Shown: positions 1 through 9,790 of the stretch, one piece after another
Layout of the letters: each line of letters opens with the position of its first letter
How positions within the stretch are numbered: position 1 is the first letter of the stretch
Assembly (NCBI GenBank): GCA_032716605.1
Contig: CM064495.1
Coordinates: 25,761,760-25,825,759 of the forward strand
Reading direction: 5' to 3'
Length of the DNA: 64,000 bases
Origin: Paralithodes platypus
Taxonomy: Eukaryota; Arthropoda; Malacostraca; Decapoda; Lithodidae
The notes under the pieces: model-generated
What the model was told of the DNA's origin: nothing
Database searches by the model: none
Seen by the model: only the letters and a program-made list of their open reading frames with translations
Position numbers and translations under genes: made by a program

Positions 1-477
1 GGCGTAGCAAACGTCTGGGCAGACGCTCTGTCCCGGAGACAGAGCACGACAGTAGAATGGGAGCTCAAGCAACCCATTTTCAACCTAATGATTGCAGAGC
101 TCTACCGTTCACAAGTGGATCTGTTTGCGTCCGAGGAGACTCACAAACTCCCTCTATACCTCACCCGCCGGACGAAAACGCCGGCAGGGGGGCCAGACGC
201 CCTAGTGACAGACTGGAACAGATGGAGCTCCATCTATCTGTTTCCGCCGCCAGACGCGTCACTAATGTGCCACGTAGTGAACAATCTACGAGATTATCGA
301 GGCTTAGTCTCGCTAATCGCGCCCCTGTGGCCGGCGCAGTTATGGTACCAGCAATTGAAGACGTGGTGCTCGCACCCGGTGTCGCTCCCGGTCGAGTATT
401 TCCACTTAGACACGATTGGCAACCTAGCGACCTCGCTGACTTTTGCATTATGGACATTCAAGAGGCCAAGTGGCTAG
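1..477 (+). CDS. DIRS-A RT/RNase H polyprotein, C-terminal part with MT-like domain
   Basis: The frame is open from the first base and stops at 475-477. It starts in the last RNase H block (GVANVWADALSRRQS) and continues into the methyltransferase-like domain known from DIRS elements. That domain shows VDLFAS, VTDWNRW, YLFPPPDA and APLWPAQLWYQ, with FPPP in the place of a (D/N)PP(F/Y)-type motif. The same residues occur at the end of the full gene at 43183-44886. The YR gene starts in another frame inside it. Domain naming rests on family knowledge; the frame itself is seen directly. Confidence 0.85.
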   Translation, partial: GVANVWADALSRRQSTTVEWELKQPIFNLMIAELYRSQVDLFASEETHKLPLYLTRRTKTPAGGPDALVTDWNRWSSIYLFPPPDASLMCHVVNNLRDYRGLVSLIAPLWPAQLWYQQLKTWCSHPVSLPVEYFHLDTIGNLATSLTFALWTFKRPSG

Positions 478-1412
478 CACCATATGGTAGAGATGTGACC
501 AATAAATTAATCAATCAAAATACTCAGTCTACGAAACGACAGTATCAATCACATTGGCAAGCCTTTACTTCTTGGATCATTAAAACAGAACAGACTGTGC
601 CCTCAGTGGCATTAGTTTTTAATTATTTGAATTATCTGTTTGAGCAGAAACGTTTATCCGCGGTAACGTTAAAAAATCACTTAACTGCGATTAGAGTGCC
701 CTTTTTCGACCTTACAGGTCTCTCCATACCGGTAGCGGAGGAAACAGGTTTTATGAGAGCATGTTTTAAACTCCGCCCACCTCCCCGTCAGCTCATGCCT
801 ACTTGGTCTCTGGAGAAGGCATTGTCTTTACTTCACTCTCGTCTGTACCAAAATACTGCAGATTTTGCATTACTCTTAAAAAAGGCTGTATTCCTTTTGG
901 CTTTGGCCACCGGGAACAGAGTGTCTGAGCTGGCGGCGATGAGCAACACACCTAATTGCCTTAGGTTTGGTAGACTTAATGAATGTATTCACATTGCACC
1001 TTCCCCGGGATTTGTAGCCAAGAATGAGCACAGTGCACACGTGTTTTCTGAGTTCACTGTGCCGGCGTTAAAAAGGGGAAAGGTGCACCATAATCTATGT
1101 CCAGTGCAAGCTCTAACCAAATATTTGAGAGTAGCTCCTCTAAACCCCCAAGGTGCTTTATGGGTAGCGAGTACGGGTAAACGCTTACTGAAACGGAGAT
1201 TAGCTTCTCTTCTGGTCGAAGTCATTAAAGAGAGTAATCCCGGCGTTGTGGGTAGGGCCCACGATTTACGCAAATGGGCAGCCTCTTTACGTTTCCTGAA
1301 GAACTTTTCAGTAGAAGATATTTCGTCCACACAGTTGTGGGCGTCTAATCATACGTTTTTGACTAGATACTTGTCAGTTGCTCTAGACAAACCTTCCTTA
1401 CCATACGTATAG
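57..1412 (+). CDS. DIRS-A tyrosine recombinase (apparently intact)
   Basis: This 451-codon frame encodes a lambda-integrase-type tyrosine recombinase, which in DIRS elements is thought to insert the circular cDNA. Residues before about codon 134 overlap the polyprotein gene; the recognisable YR begins near MDIQEAKWL (position 450). The N-terminal core-binding region (about residues 135-270) is followed by catalytic Arg I in ATGNRVSELAAMS, the HxxR box in HDLRKWAASLRF and the nucleophile Tyr in ASNHTFLTRYLSV. The real start codon is uncertain; Met at 222 and near 450 are candidates. No stop or frameshift is seen, unlike the A2 copy, so this could still be functional. Confidence 0.9.
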   Translation: MGAQATHFQPNDCRALPFTSGSVCVRGDSQTPSIPHPPDENAGRGARRPSDRLEQMELHLSVSAARRVTNVPRSEQSTRLSRLSLANRAPVAGAVMVPAIEDVVLAPGVAPGRVFPLRHDWQPSDLADFCIMDIQEAKWLAPYGRDVTNKLINQNTQSTKRQYQSHWQAFTSWIIKTEQTVPSVALVFNYLNYLFEQKRLSAVTLKNHLTAIRVPFFDLTGLSIPVAEETGFMRACFKLRPPPRQLMPTWSLEKALSLLHSRLYQNTADFALLLKKAVFLLALATGNRVSELAAMSNTPNCLRFGRLNECIHIAPSPGFVAKNEHSAHVFSEFTVPALKRGKVHHNLCPVQALTKYLRVAPLNPQGALWVASTGKRLLKRRLASLLVEVIKESNPGVVGRAHDLRKWAASLRFLKNFSVEDISSTQLWASNHTFLTRYLSVALDKPSLPYV

Positions 1413-1471
1413 CTTTAAGGCAGAGGGTCTAGGTGGCCCTTCAGTCACTTTTGTTTACTTTCAAGGAAAAA

Positions 1472-1484
1472 GGGGGGGGGGGGG
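1472..1484 (+). other. G13 tract in DIRS-A1 3' UTR
   Basis: Thirteen consecutive G follow an A-run about 60 nt after the YR stop. The same tract is at 45878-45890 (A2). G/C runs of 11 to 13 sit in the same place in families B, C and D. Confidence 0.9.
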
Positions 1485-2000
1485 TGCAGTCAGTGTAACA
1501 TAGGACACCCTAGACCTCGCCGGAATGTAAGAGCTGTGATACAAATTATGGATAATGTGATATGAAAATTTCTCTGTTCTATTCAGGGCGAGAAATTGTG
1601 CTAGTACAATGTTAGTACAAACAACAGGGTTGTTATAGTAGTTTTAGCTGTGAAAGCAATTTAGTATTAAACAGTGGAGATCTTTTGCAAAATATTTCCA
1701 CAAATATTATGGGGTTTATTATGTGCACATGTGAACTTATAACTTGCTATTTTTGTCACCATTCGTTGAGTGGGGTGCCTTTGTAACTACAGATCTGTTC
1801 ACAGAATCTCCAGAGTTACCCTTTTTTGTCAAGCAGGCTTCTTTGAAGCACGCACCTGCTTGAACCCCTTTTTTGTATATATATGGGCTGCGCCATGTTT
1901 AAATATATTTTCAAAGTAAGAATACTATGTGGTTGTTTGATTATCTGCTTTTCTAGAGTTATGATATGATTACGAATGTCCCCCTCCAGTCTTAGAAATC

Positions 2001-2108
2001 AGGCATGTTCGTCAATGATGGAGGGGCCACTAATAAATTATAGGTTTGACTCCTGTAAGGAGATAAAGAAAACCTAATATTTAGTAGTGGCCCCGTAATC
2101 ATTGACGA
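2001..2108 (+). repeat. Internal complementary region of DIRS-A1
   Basis: The reverse complement of this stretch equals the element's right end joined to its left end, as seen at the termini of A2. It spans AGGCATGTTCGTCAATGA to ATCATTGACGA. Such a region is the DIRS hallmark and is thought to act as the splint for circular cDNA formation. Confidence 0.9.
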
Positions 2109-2180
2109 CTGGGGCCCTCCCGACCATCCCCTTCCCATTCGTTGATGTATTAAGGATTTTGGTTTACTTGATATGTCAGT

Positions 2181-2518
2181 GAAGGAAGAATGACGCCTGA
2201 ATCAGCGTCTGGTCGTACATCCACGATATGATGGAAAGCTTATTGGATAGTTATTCTTATTTTCTTTTTATTTTTATTTTTTACGAAGTTTTTTCGTAGT
2301 GAGAACCCAATTCATAATGACTGAAGCCATGAGTGAGGTCGCGTGCGCTCATGATGAAGGCTCCTCAGATTTTAAATGCTCTGCGCGGTAGATTCAAACT
2401 ACGGCGGATTAGTGTTTGAAGAGGATGCCTTATGTAATAGGCATGTTCGTCAATGATTACGGGGCCACTACTAAATATTAGGTTTTCTTTATCTCCTTAC
2501 AGGAGTCAAACCTATAAT
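2181..2518 (+). repeat. Right ITR of DIRS-A1
   Basis: This is the inverted terminal repeat that pairs with left ITRs of family A such as 37792-38097. It runs from GAAGGAAGAATGACGCCTGA to the terminal CCTATAAT. A short segment of the A2 version (ATCCACACAAGTAC) is missing near 2213. Confidence 0.9.
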
Positions 2519-2520
2519 GT

Positions 2521-3784
2521 AGGCCTATGTATTCCCATTATCTTCTTTCAGAACGCCAGTACAGTATGGTTTCCATAAATGGCACTCTACTGGTGATCTC
2601 CTTTCTTATCTTATTATATCTTGTCATCCTCCTTTCGGGACTTCGGTGAGACCTATTCTACTGAGCAAGACATATCGAAAGCCTTCGATAGAGTCTGGCA
2701 CAAATCATAAATTTCCAAACTTTTCTCCTTCGGCTTCTATTCCTCTACCTGTGCCTTTATCTCTAATTTCGTTACTGGCCGTTCCATAGCTGCGGTCACT
2801 TACTTCCTCAACCTATAACTCCGGTGTTCCTCAGAGCTTTGTCGTATCTTCAGTTCTATTTATAATATTCATTAATGATCTTCTCAACTGTACCTCCAGT
2901 CTTATCCATTCATATGCTGATGACTCTACCTTACACTATTCAACTAGTTTTCTATAACATCCCTCAATGCAATCCCTCCAAAACTAACGTGATGAGGCCA
3001 AAGCATGCCTACAGTAAACCCCCGCTCTTTCGGACTTCAATCTTTCGGAATTCCCAGACTTTCGGACTAGCATTTCATTTCGGACTCACGGTTCAGCCTT
3101 TCGGATTTGTCTGAAAGGTTGAGAAAATACCTCCGTCCTTTTCGGACTACATTCAACTTCGGACTCATGGTTCAGCCTTTCGGATTTGTCTGAAAGGCTG
3201 AGAAAAATTAAATCGCAATCGGACCAAACAGCCGAGTTTCGGACTTGTCTGGTTAGGTGAATGTGTATTCGGACTTATAAACTTCGGACATTATTTCAGC
3301 CTTTCGGATTTGTCTGAAAGGCTGAGAAAAATTAATTCGCATTCGGGCCGAAGAGCCGAGTTTCGGACTTATAAACTTCGGACATTATTTCAGCCATTCG
3401 GACAAGTCCGAATGGCTGAAGTGTGAGTTCGGACTCGGCCCTTTCGAACTTTTGACACTTTCGGACAGGGGTCTCCCCTAATTAGTCCGAAAGAGCGGGG
3501 TTCTACTGTATTTCCTGATCTGTCAACTATTCCCAATTGAGGCAGAGAAAACGTTACTTTCATTGCTTCCAAAACTCAATATCTCCATCTATCTACCAGT
3601 TACAATCTTCCACGCAACTATCCCTTCCTCTTCAACAACACACAAATCAATCCTTCGTCTTCTGTCAATATTCTTGGTGTCTCTTTTTCTTCTGATCTTT
3701 CTTGGAAAGTCCATATCACCACTCTTGCTAAAAACAGCTTCTCGGAAGTTGAGTGGGCTCGTTTTACTCCCACATAGATTCTTG
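2521..3784 (+). pseudogene. Decayed Jockey-like LINE reverse transcriptase (5' piece of relic)
   Basis: Pieces of an RT appear in shifting frames. They include a HISKAFDRVWH-like motif A around 2670-2705, a GVPQ.SV-like block near 2825, a SYADDSTLHYS-like motif C around 2910-2940, and NWGRENVTFIASKTQY and SVNILGVSFSSDLSWK around 3530-3720. Many frameshifts and stops make it clearly dead. A MITE (3010-3510) and an RTE-like LINE (3785-6328) interrupt it, and it resumes at 6340. The sequence resembles the intact Jockey-like ORF at 53535-56435. Confidence 0.75.
3010..3510. mobile_element. pogo/Tigger-like MITE 1
   Basis: It is bounded by TA dinucleotides and terminal inverted repeats: CAGTAAACCCCCGCTCTTTC on the left matches, in reverse complement, GAAAGAGCGGGGTTCTACTG on the right. 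Inside are several imperfect copies of a TTTCGGACT / AGTCCGAAA motif and a CAGCCTTTCGGATTTGTCTG block seen three times. No transposase is present. The TA flanks and CAGTA start suggest the pogo/Tigger branch of Tc1/mariner. Confidence 0.85.
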
Positions 3785-6328
3785 AAAGTTGAAGGAGTGG
3801 TGGGAGGGTGGGGGGTACCATCAGAGGTGAATGGGAATGGTAGTGCACTTGTGGACGTATGTATGGGGAGGAGGCTGTGGATAGCCAACACCTTCTTCCG
3901 ACACAGAATGATCCACAGGTACACGTGGAAACGGATGTTGACGATGAAGGATAAGACAGTGGTGGAACGAAAGTCATTGATTGATTATGTATGTGTGGAT
4001 GAACGAATGAAGAAATCTGTGATGGATGCTAGGGTGTATAGGGGTATTGGAGGGGGTCTGTCTGATCATATGTAGTGGTAGCTAAGGTTAGGATACAAAA
4101 GAAGTGGGTGAGGAGAGCTGGAGGGAGGCGAGAGGAGGGTGGAATGGTGAGGAGGGTGGAGAGGTTGCAGGAGGAGGAAGTCAGGGAGGAGTACAGGAGA
4201 GCAGTGGAAAGACGACTAGGTGGGTTCGACCTGGAAGTTATGGAGGAAGTGGAGGAGATGAGCAAAGTGTTTAAGGATGAAATCTGTGCAGCATGTGAGG
4301 AGGTGTGTGAAGTGAGGAGAAGAGGGAGGGGAGTGAAAGGTACAGCATGGTGGACAGAAGAGGTAAGAATAGCTGTGGAAGAAAAGAAGAAAGCATATAG
4401 AGAGTGGTTCGGTAGTAGGGAATGAAGATTCCGAGAGACAGAAACAAGCGAGGTAATAGTAAGAGGGTGGTGAAGAGAGTAGTGAAGGAAAGTAAGAGAA
4501 GAGTAGATGAGGAATTTGGAAGGAATCTGAGTGTAAAATGGAGGGAGAGTAAGAAACTGTTCTGGAAAGAAGTCAAGAAAGTTAGGGAAGGTAGCAAGGG
4601 AAACAGTAAGGGTGTGAAAGATAAAAATGGGAGAATGCTAGCCGAGAAGCAAGAGAGAGTCGAAAGATGGAGGGAGTACTTCAGTGAGTTGCTAAATGTA
4701 AGGAATGAAGAGCCAGCAAACATAGCTGGATATGGTATGGGAGGGAGAAGAAGAGAAGTAGTGGAGGAGGAGGTGGGGATCAGGAGGTCAGAAGTGTGGG
4801 AAGCCATGAAAAGAGTGAAGTTGGGGAAAGCACCAGGAACAGATGGAGTGTGTGGGGAAATGTTGAGGTATGGTGGTGAGATAGTGATAGAATGGGTATG
4901 GAAAATGTGCAAACTAGCATGGGAGAAGGGGAGTGCACCCGATGACTGGAAGACTGGCATAATAGTCCCCCTATGTAAGGACAAAGGGGAAAGAGGAGTG
5001 TGGTAACCACCGAGGAATATGTCTTCTAAGCGTAGTAGGGAAGGTATACAGTAGGGTAGTGATTGAGAGAGTGAGAGTGAGAACGGAGAAATGGATAGGC
5101 GATGAGCAGGGAGGTTTTTAGGAAGGGAAGAGGATGTGTAGATCAGATTTTTACCCTGAATTGTGTTGTGGAGAAGTATCTGGAGAAGAAACAAAAGTGT
5201 ATGTTGCCTTTATGGACTTGGAGAAGGCCTATGACAGAGTGGATAGAGAAGGTTTGTGGAAAGTACTTAGAATATACGGAGTAGAGGGCAAGTTGCTGAA
5301 AGCAGTGAAGAGCATGTATTAGGGTGCAAAGGCGGCAGTATGTGTGGAGAGTGAGCAGAGCGAGTTCTTTGACCTGAATGTTGGTTTGAAACAGGGGTGT
5401 GTGATGTCCCGTTGGTTATTTACTGTATATATGGATGGAGTCATGAAAGAAATACTATCAAGAGCAGTGGATGTTGGTGTATCGCTGAATAGGGAGGGAA
5501 TTGAGTGGAAGCTACCTATACTGCTGTTTGCGGATGATACAGTTCTGATGAGTGATAATGAATGGGAGTTGCAGGGTCTGGTAAATGAGTTTGGAACAGT
5601 GTGCGAAAAACGGAATTTGAAGGTAAATACGGGGAAGAGCAAGGTTATGGTCTTCGAAAGGGGTGAAGTCACAGAGTGTGAGGTGAACCTGAACGGTCAG
5701 GCTATGGAGATCGTCAACTCTTTTAAGTATCTGGGCAGTGTGTTGAGTAAAGATGGGACTATGGATGAAGAAGTGCGTTGGAGGGGACAACAGGGGAAGA
5801 GGGTTGTAGGAACGCTAAAAGCAGTAACAAGAAATAGGGTAGTCAGTATGGAAGTGAAGAAGTCCTAGCATGACAGTGTGGTAATCCCGACACTGACTTA
5901 CGGAAGCGAAGCCTGGACGTTGGTTGAGAGACTCAGACCAAGAGTGAGAGCAGTGGAAATGAATTACTTAAGGAGTGCGTGCGGAGTTACATGGAGGGAT
6001 AGACAGACTAATGAGGAAGTAAGAAGGAGGTGTGGTGTGGAGGTAGATGTGCTGGAAAGTGTGAAAAGGAACACTTGAGATGGTTCGGCCATATGGAACG
6101 TATGGAAAGCGAGAGAATGACTAAGAGGGTGTACGAGAGCGAGGTGGAGGGACAGAGAGGGAGAGGTAGACCGAATATGAGGTGGAAGGATGGAGTGAGG
6201 AAGTACATGAACGAGGGCGGTGCTGGTTGGGGGGAGGGGCGTCGACTGACTGGGGACAGAGGTGCATGGGGGCGGTTCGTTCGTGGCCACCCCTTCGGGG
6301 ATCACGGCGTCAGGCAATAGATAGATAG
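3785..6328 (+). pseudogene. RTE-like LINE, 5'-truncated and decayed (copy 1)
   Basis: Broken frames encode the end of an apurinic endonuclease domain (LIDYVCVDERMKKSVMDA, GGLSDH) and then an RT. The RT includes GKAPGTDGVCGEML, YVAFMDLEKAYDRVDREG (motif A), GLKQGCVMS (motif B) and LLFADDTVLMSDNE (motif C), with a GRGRPNMRWKDGVRK tail region. Stops occur near 4424, 5005, 5322 and 5868. The 3' end is (TAGA)n, as in RTE elements. The 11-bp direct repeat ATAGATTCTTG flanks it (3774-3784 and 6329-6339). The same element is at 14202-17082 in minus orientation. The RTE clade is assigned from endonuclease and tail features only. Confidence 0.85.
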
Positions 6329-6339
6329 ATAGATTCTTG

Positions 6340-6915
6340 CTCTGTACAGGGGCACAGTGCGCCCATGTATCGAGTACTGTTTACATGTGTGGGGAGGTTC
6401 CATCCATACCAGACTTCTCGAAAGGGTACAGTCAAAAGCATTTCGTCCCATCAACTCACACACCGCAATATTGCATCTCTCTCACTCTTCTACCGCTATT
6501 ACAATATTCATTGTTCTTCATAGGTCTCTCAGTGTATACCTCCTCCCTTACAGAGTGGAGGGCACCTGCCTTTCAACAAATTGCCACCCCTATTCTGTCC
6601 AACTCTCTAACCCAAGAGTGAACTGATTTTCCCTGTCTTCTACTCAACAAGTAAACTCTGGAACGCTCTCCCTCAATCTATCTTTCCCTCCTCCTATGAC
6701 TTAGACTGCTTCAAGCTCCGTGCGTCCAGATATTTGACTCTAACGTACCTTGATTTTGGCTTCTTATCACTCTTATCAACTTTGGGGGCGACCCTTGTTA
6801 CAGGCAGCATTGCCTTTAGTCTCCTTCATGCACATAACAAATTTATAAACAGCATGCATCTGCTCTATGGAGGTGAGAATACAGAAATGGAAATGAAAAT
6901 TCCTAAAAAAAATTG
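6340..6915 (+). pseudogene. Jockey-like LINE relic, 3' piece
   Basis: This continues the relic cut by the RTE-like insertion. It encodes the RT C-terminal region in two frames (RPCIEYCLHVWGGS, ERVQSKAFRPINS, CHPYSVQLSNPRV, KLWNALPQSIF), then a 3' UTR with ATTTATAAACAGCATGCAT. It is similar to 57285-57823, which ends in a poly-A tail. Confidence 0.75.
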
Positions 6916-6954
6916 ACATTCAAATTGGCATGAATGCAAGACTGGAGACTGGAG

Positions 6955-7310
6955 GAGCTAATTGGGAGGTTTGACACTCTCCCAATACCAAAGAAGGAAA
7001 ACCTTCTATTTGGTAGGTAGCCTCGGAGTATCCAACGTAGAGCTATATACTTATCGTATAATTCCGTTCCGCTCTGGAGCGGGCAATTATCGTAATCACT
7101 AGCGCGATTAAATCGATAACATCTAGAGTAGCACCTTACTCTCTCTACTAGGTACATTGTACACACTTTTGAGGCTACTATTTTAAAGGAAATGAAAATA
7201 TTGATGAGAAAGAAAAGAGAAAATTGCAGAACATTGTCCATCCTATCTGGCTCCTTAAGCCGTTGTCACGGGTCCACCGCACAACCCGACCGGGTTCATT
7301 AGATCATCCA
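6955..7310 (-). repeat. Right ITR of DIRS-C
   Basis: The segment 6990-7305 is the reverse complement of 56568-56860. It carries the palindrome CCGCTCTGGAGCGG at 7069-7082. The outermost part (6957-7040) repeats the right-end half of the ICR at 7374-7483. Confidence 0.85.
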
Positions 7311-7373
7311 GGTATCAAGTTAATTAGACAAGATTGGATGGGCAGGGGTACGGCGTGAGGGCGGGATACTATG

Positions 7374-7483
7374 ACGTTGGATACTCCGAGGCTACCTACC
7401 AAATAGAAGGTTTTCCTTCTTTGGTATTGGGAGAGTGTCAAACCTCCCAATTTAGTAGTAGCCTCTACATCTCCAACGTAGAG
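7374..7483 (-). repeat. Internal complementary region of DIRS-C
   Basis: The plus strand reads the right end (ACGTTGGATACTCC to CAAACCTCCCAA) joined to the left end (TTTAGTAGTAGCCTCTAC). These match the termini at 6957-7035 and 56840-56872 respectively. Confidence 0.85.
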
Positions 7484-7841
7484 CTAGAGTAACAAATTGG
7501 AGGTGGACATCCAAGCGAAAAAACACAAACTTAGCCCTTTGGAAATATCAGGACCATGGAAAGACCGACTTAAACAAGAGAGTTTATATAAAGAGTGTAC
7601 AGACAGGTGCATATCAAGAGAGGTCAAGTACAGTCAAGTCTTATTCCATGAGATAACTTAGCCTAAGACAAAGAATGATGCATTTCATAATGATGAATAT
7701 AAATTCCAGGATGCCCCCCCCCCCCCTTCCGGAAGAAAGCAGGACGACCCATACTGTAACGAGTAAATACCGGCATACGCCGAATATGAGTACCGTACAG
7801 GATGTGACGAGAAACTACATGAGCAGTGTCAGTGACGAGCA
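7484..7841 (-). other. DIRS-C 3' UTR with G13 tract
   Basis: This non-coding stretch lies between the ICR and the YR frame. On the minus strand it carries 13 consecutive G (plus strand C at 7714-7726), about 115 nt after the YR frame ends. Nothing else is recognised in it. Confidence 0.75.
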
Positions 7842-9200
7842 CTAAAAGCCATATGAGAAAAGTTCAGTGGTATGAGGACAAGACATACCGAAAAAATGTA
7901 GTATACTTAAGACTAGAAAGTATATCAAAAGCTTAGCCCAGTTATTAATCTTTAACATAGGTGCAAGTATGGGTATAGTGCAATACCCTTCCCTCCCCCC
8001 CAATAAGGAAGGACAGGACAGGAGAAGGACAAGTGACAGAAGGAACCCCGCAGGTAGACCCCGAGGGAACCTGCAGGCCCAACGCACTACAAGGACGCCC
8101 CGGTCTGTCGGTGGACAACGACAGAGAGGAGAAGACAAACGCAGCAGGGGAAGACCAAAGCCCTGTGTCGGCAAAGTCCGGGCGAGAAAAATCAAGTAAA
8201 ACCTGAATGGAGCAGCGTACGAACGGACGGCATGAGCTGTGCCCTGAACGTACGGGTTACTGGCCCGAAGAACCCGACACAGGTGAAGTCCCACAGCACG
8301 GCGATCAAGCCTCCTATCGGACGTAGGCGCCACCCGTAATGTCAACCCCGACACTGGCCTGGCCGAGTACACATACGTATGCAGGGTTTGAACCGGGCAG
8401 AACGGACGATGAACCCGACCACGTGTGGAAGCCGGTACAGGAAAGGCCTAAAAACGGGAGTGTCGCGTACGGTTGTAGCCACAAAACGAACAGACGGAGC
8501 CAAAGTAACTGACCCAAGGACGGGAGAAAACGGAAGCAATGCCGGGTCTTAGACATGGCAGCCATCTCCGAGACGCCGTCACCTGCCGCCAAAGCCAGAA
8601 GGAACAGTGTCATGGCATGGAAGTGTTCAGGCGCGGGGTAAATAGTGTAAGAGGCAGACGAGAGCAGTGGGAGAGCCTCCGCCAGAGACCACTGAGGAGG
8701 AATCTGACGCGGGGTAGGCCTAAGTCCAAAGCAGGCCCGCATGAGGAAATCCAATGCCCTGCGAGGAACGACCAACCCCGTGAATGACTCAAACGGTACC
8801 CAAATGGCCAACAGGCGGGTCCTAAGCGTGGTGCATATGTTGGGACGCATCTGAAAAATAACCAAATGAGGTAGGGAAACACGAACGCCACCGACAGGCG
8901 TGTCCGTGACGTGTTGGTCATCCCAGAAGGAAAACCGTGCTAGCGAGAGACGGAAGTCTGCCACTGAGAATATGGCCAGTGGAGAGGATTTGACAGTCAA
9001 AGAACGACTAAACGTCGGAAGCCACCCTGCCTCACAAACATCCACGATGTGAAGGCCAACGAGGTCCCGAGGCCACCAATCGATCCCAAGTGGAAATCAG
9101 GGAACGATAGGGGAACAGGACTCGGGCGCCACCGCCACAGCTGAGCGGACCAGCCATGTGCCGGCCAGATGGAAGTGAACAACCAAACAAAGTTCATTTA
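7842..9200 (-). pseudogene. DIRS-C tyrosine recombinase, decayed
   Basis: Two main frames (8314-9045 and 7842-8372) cover a YR. ACFGLRPTPRQIPPQWSLAE and LALAAGDGVSEMAAMSKTRH match family A, but the first catalytic Arg (GNRVSEL in A) is Gly here. The HxxR box survives as HAVRSYAAPFRF near 8215-8250. The region of the nucleophile Tyr is frameshifted and not recognisable. The gene is probably dead. Confidence 0.8.
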
Positions 9201-9790
9201 CCCACTCAGCCTGCGGAGGACTTTGCACATCAAAAAGGGCGTCGGGTGGCGGAAACACATCGAATACGGTGTGTTGGAAAAACCAAACTACCCGGATGCT
9301 CTGTCCCATCGACAGAGCAACCGCCCATAGGTCGGCAGTCCCGGGTAGGCAGGGTACACGCAGTGCGATGATGGAAAGGAGTGCGTGGCAAAACAGGTAT
9401 CCCGCCAGGTCCTGAAGAACGAAAAGACTACGCAGTCACCTGACTCAGGGTGACAGGCGTGCTCGACCTGTCCCAGTCGAGGCCCGCCCACGGCACATCG
9501 TGCGACGGTGGAAGGCAGGACTCGGGAACGGCGACTAGGAAACTGAACCGAGGAACGAGGAGGAACAAGGAGAGCGGCGTGTACACAGTGTGCGGGAGAG
9601 TTTGCGGAGAAGATCCCACCCACCAAGGAAAAGAGGAGCGGAAGACCCCGAGTGAACAGGGGAGGCAAGGCCAGTCCGACGAGGGTCGTAAAGACACGAG
9701 GGGCGACATGGAGACCGAAGGGTAAACCGCCGAACGCGACATAATGAGAGTCATCAAGACGAGGCACGACAGGTCGACCACCGGTCACAA
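9097..9790 (-). pseudogene. DIRS-C RT/RNase H/MT-like gene, internally deleted
   Basis: Minus-strand frames show RPVV..., then directly GLPFGLHVAPRVFTTLVG, so the motif A region between them is missing. The catalytic box that reads WYLDDWLV in family A reads FSLVGGIF here. The RNase H region is nearly absent. VFDVFPPPDALF around 9230-9260 is the MT-like domain. An upstream frame (9785-10360) ends in SHVFLVSVTDSEVL, the start of the RT. It cannot encode an active RT. Confidence 0.75.

Larger units (their letters stand above)
1..2518 (+). mobile_element. DIRS family A retrotransposon, copy A1, 3' part
   Basis: This is the 3' third of a DIRS element whose 5' part lies left of the window. In order it holds the end of the RT/RNase H/MT-like gene, the tyrosine recombinase gene, a 3' UTR with a 13-G tract at 1472-1484, an internal complementary region and the right ITR. 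It is nearly identical to 44410-46929 of copy A2 but lacks that copy's stop codons and frameshift. The right end reads CCTATAATGT at 2511-2520 and abuts a decayed LINE. Confidence 0.9.

Noticed and set aside
2041..2095. Possible hammerhead ribozyme or riboswitch-like hairpin in the AGGTTTGACTCC...GGAG segment
   Set aside because: The conserved CTGATGA and GAAA core elements are not arranged as needed; the segment is explained as the DIRS circle junction in the ICR.
2990..3520. Satellite DNA with TTTCGGACT repeats
   Set aside because: The block is bounded by inverted ends and TA, so it is a MITE with internal repeats rather than a tandem satellite.
4271..5194. 307-codon minus-strand frame rich in Ser, Leu and Pro
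   Set aside because: It is the antisense of the purine-rich RTE-like LINE; the sense strand carries the RT motifs.
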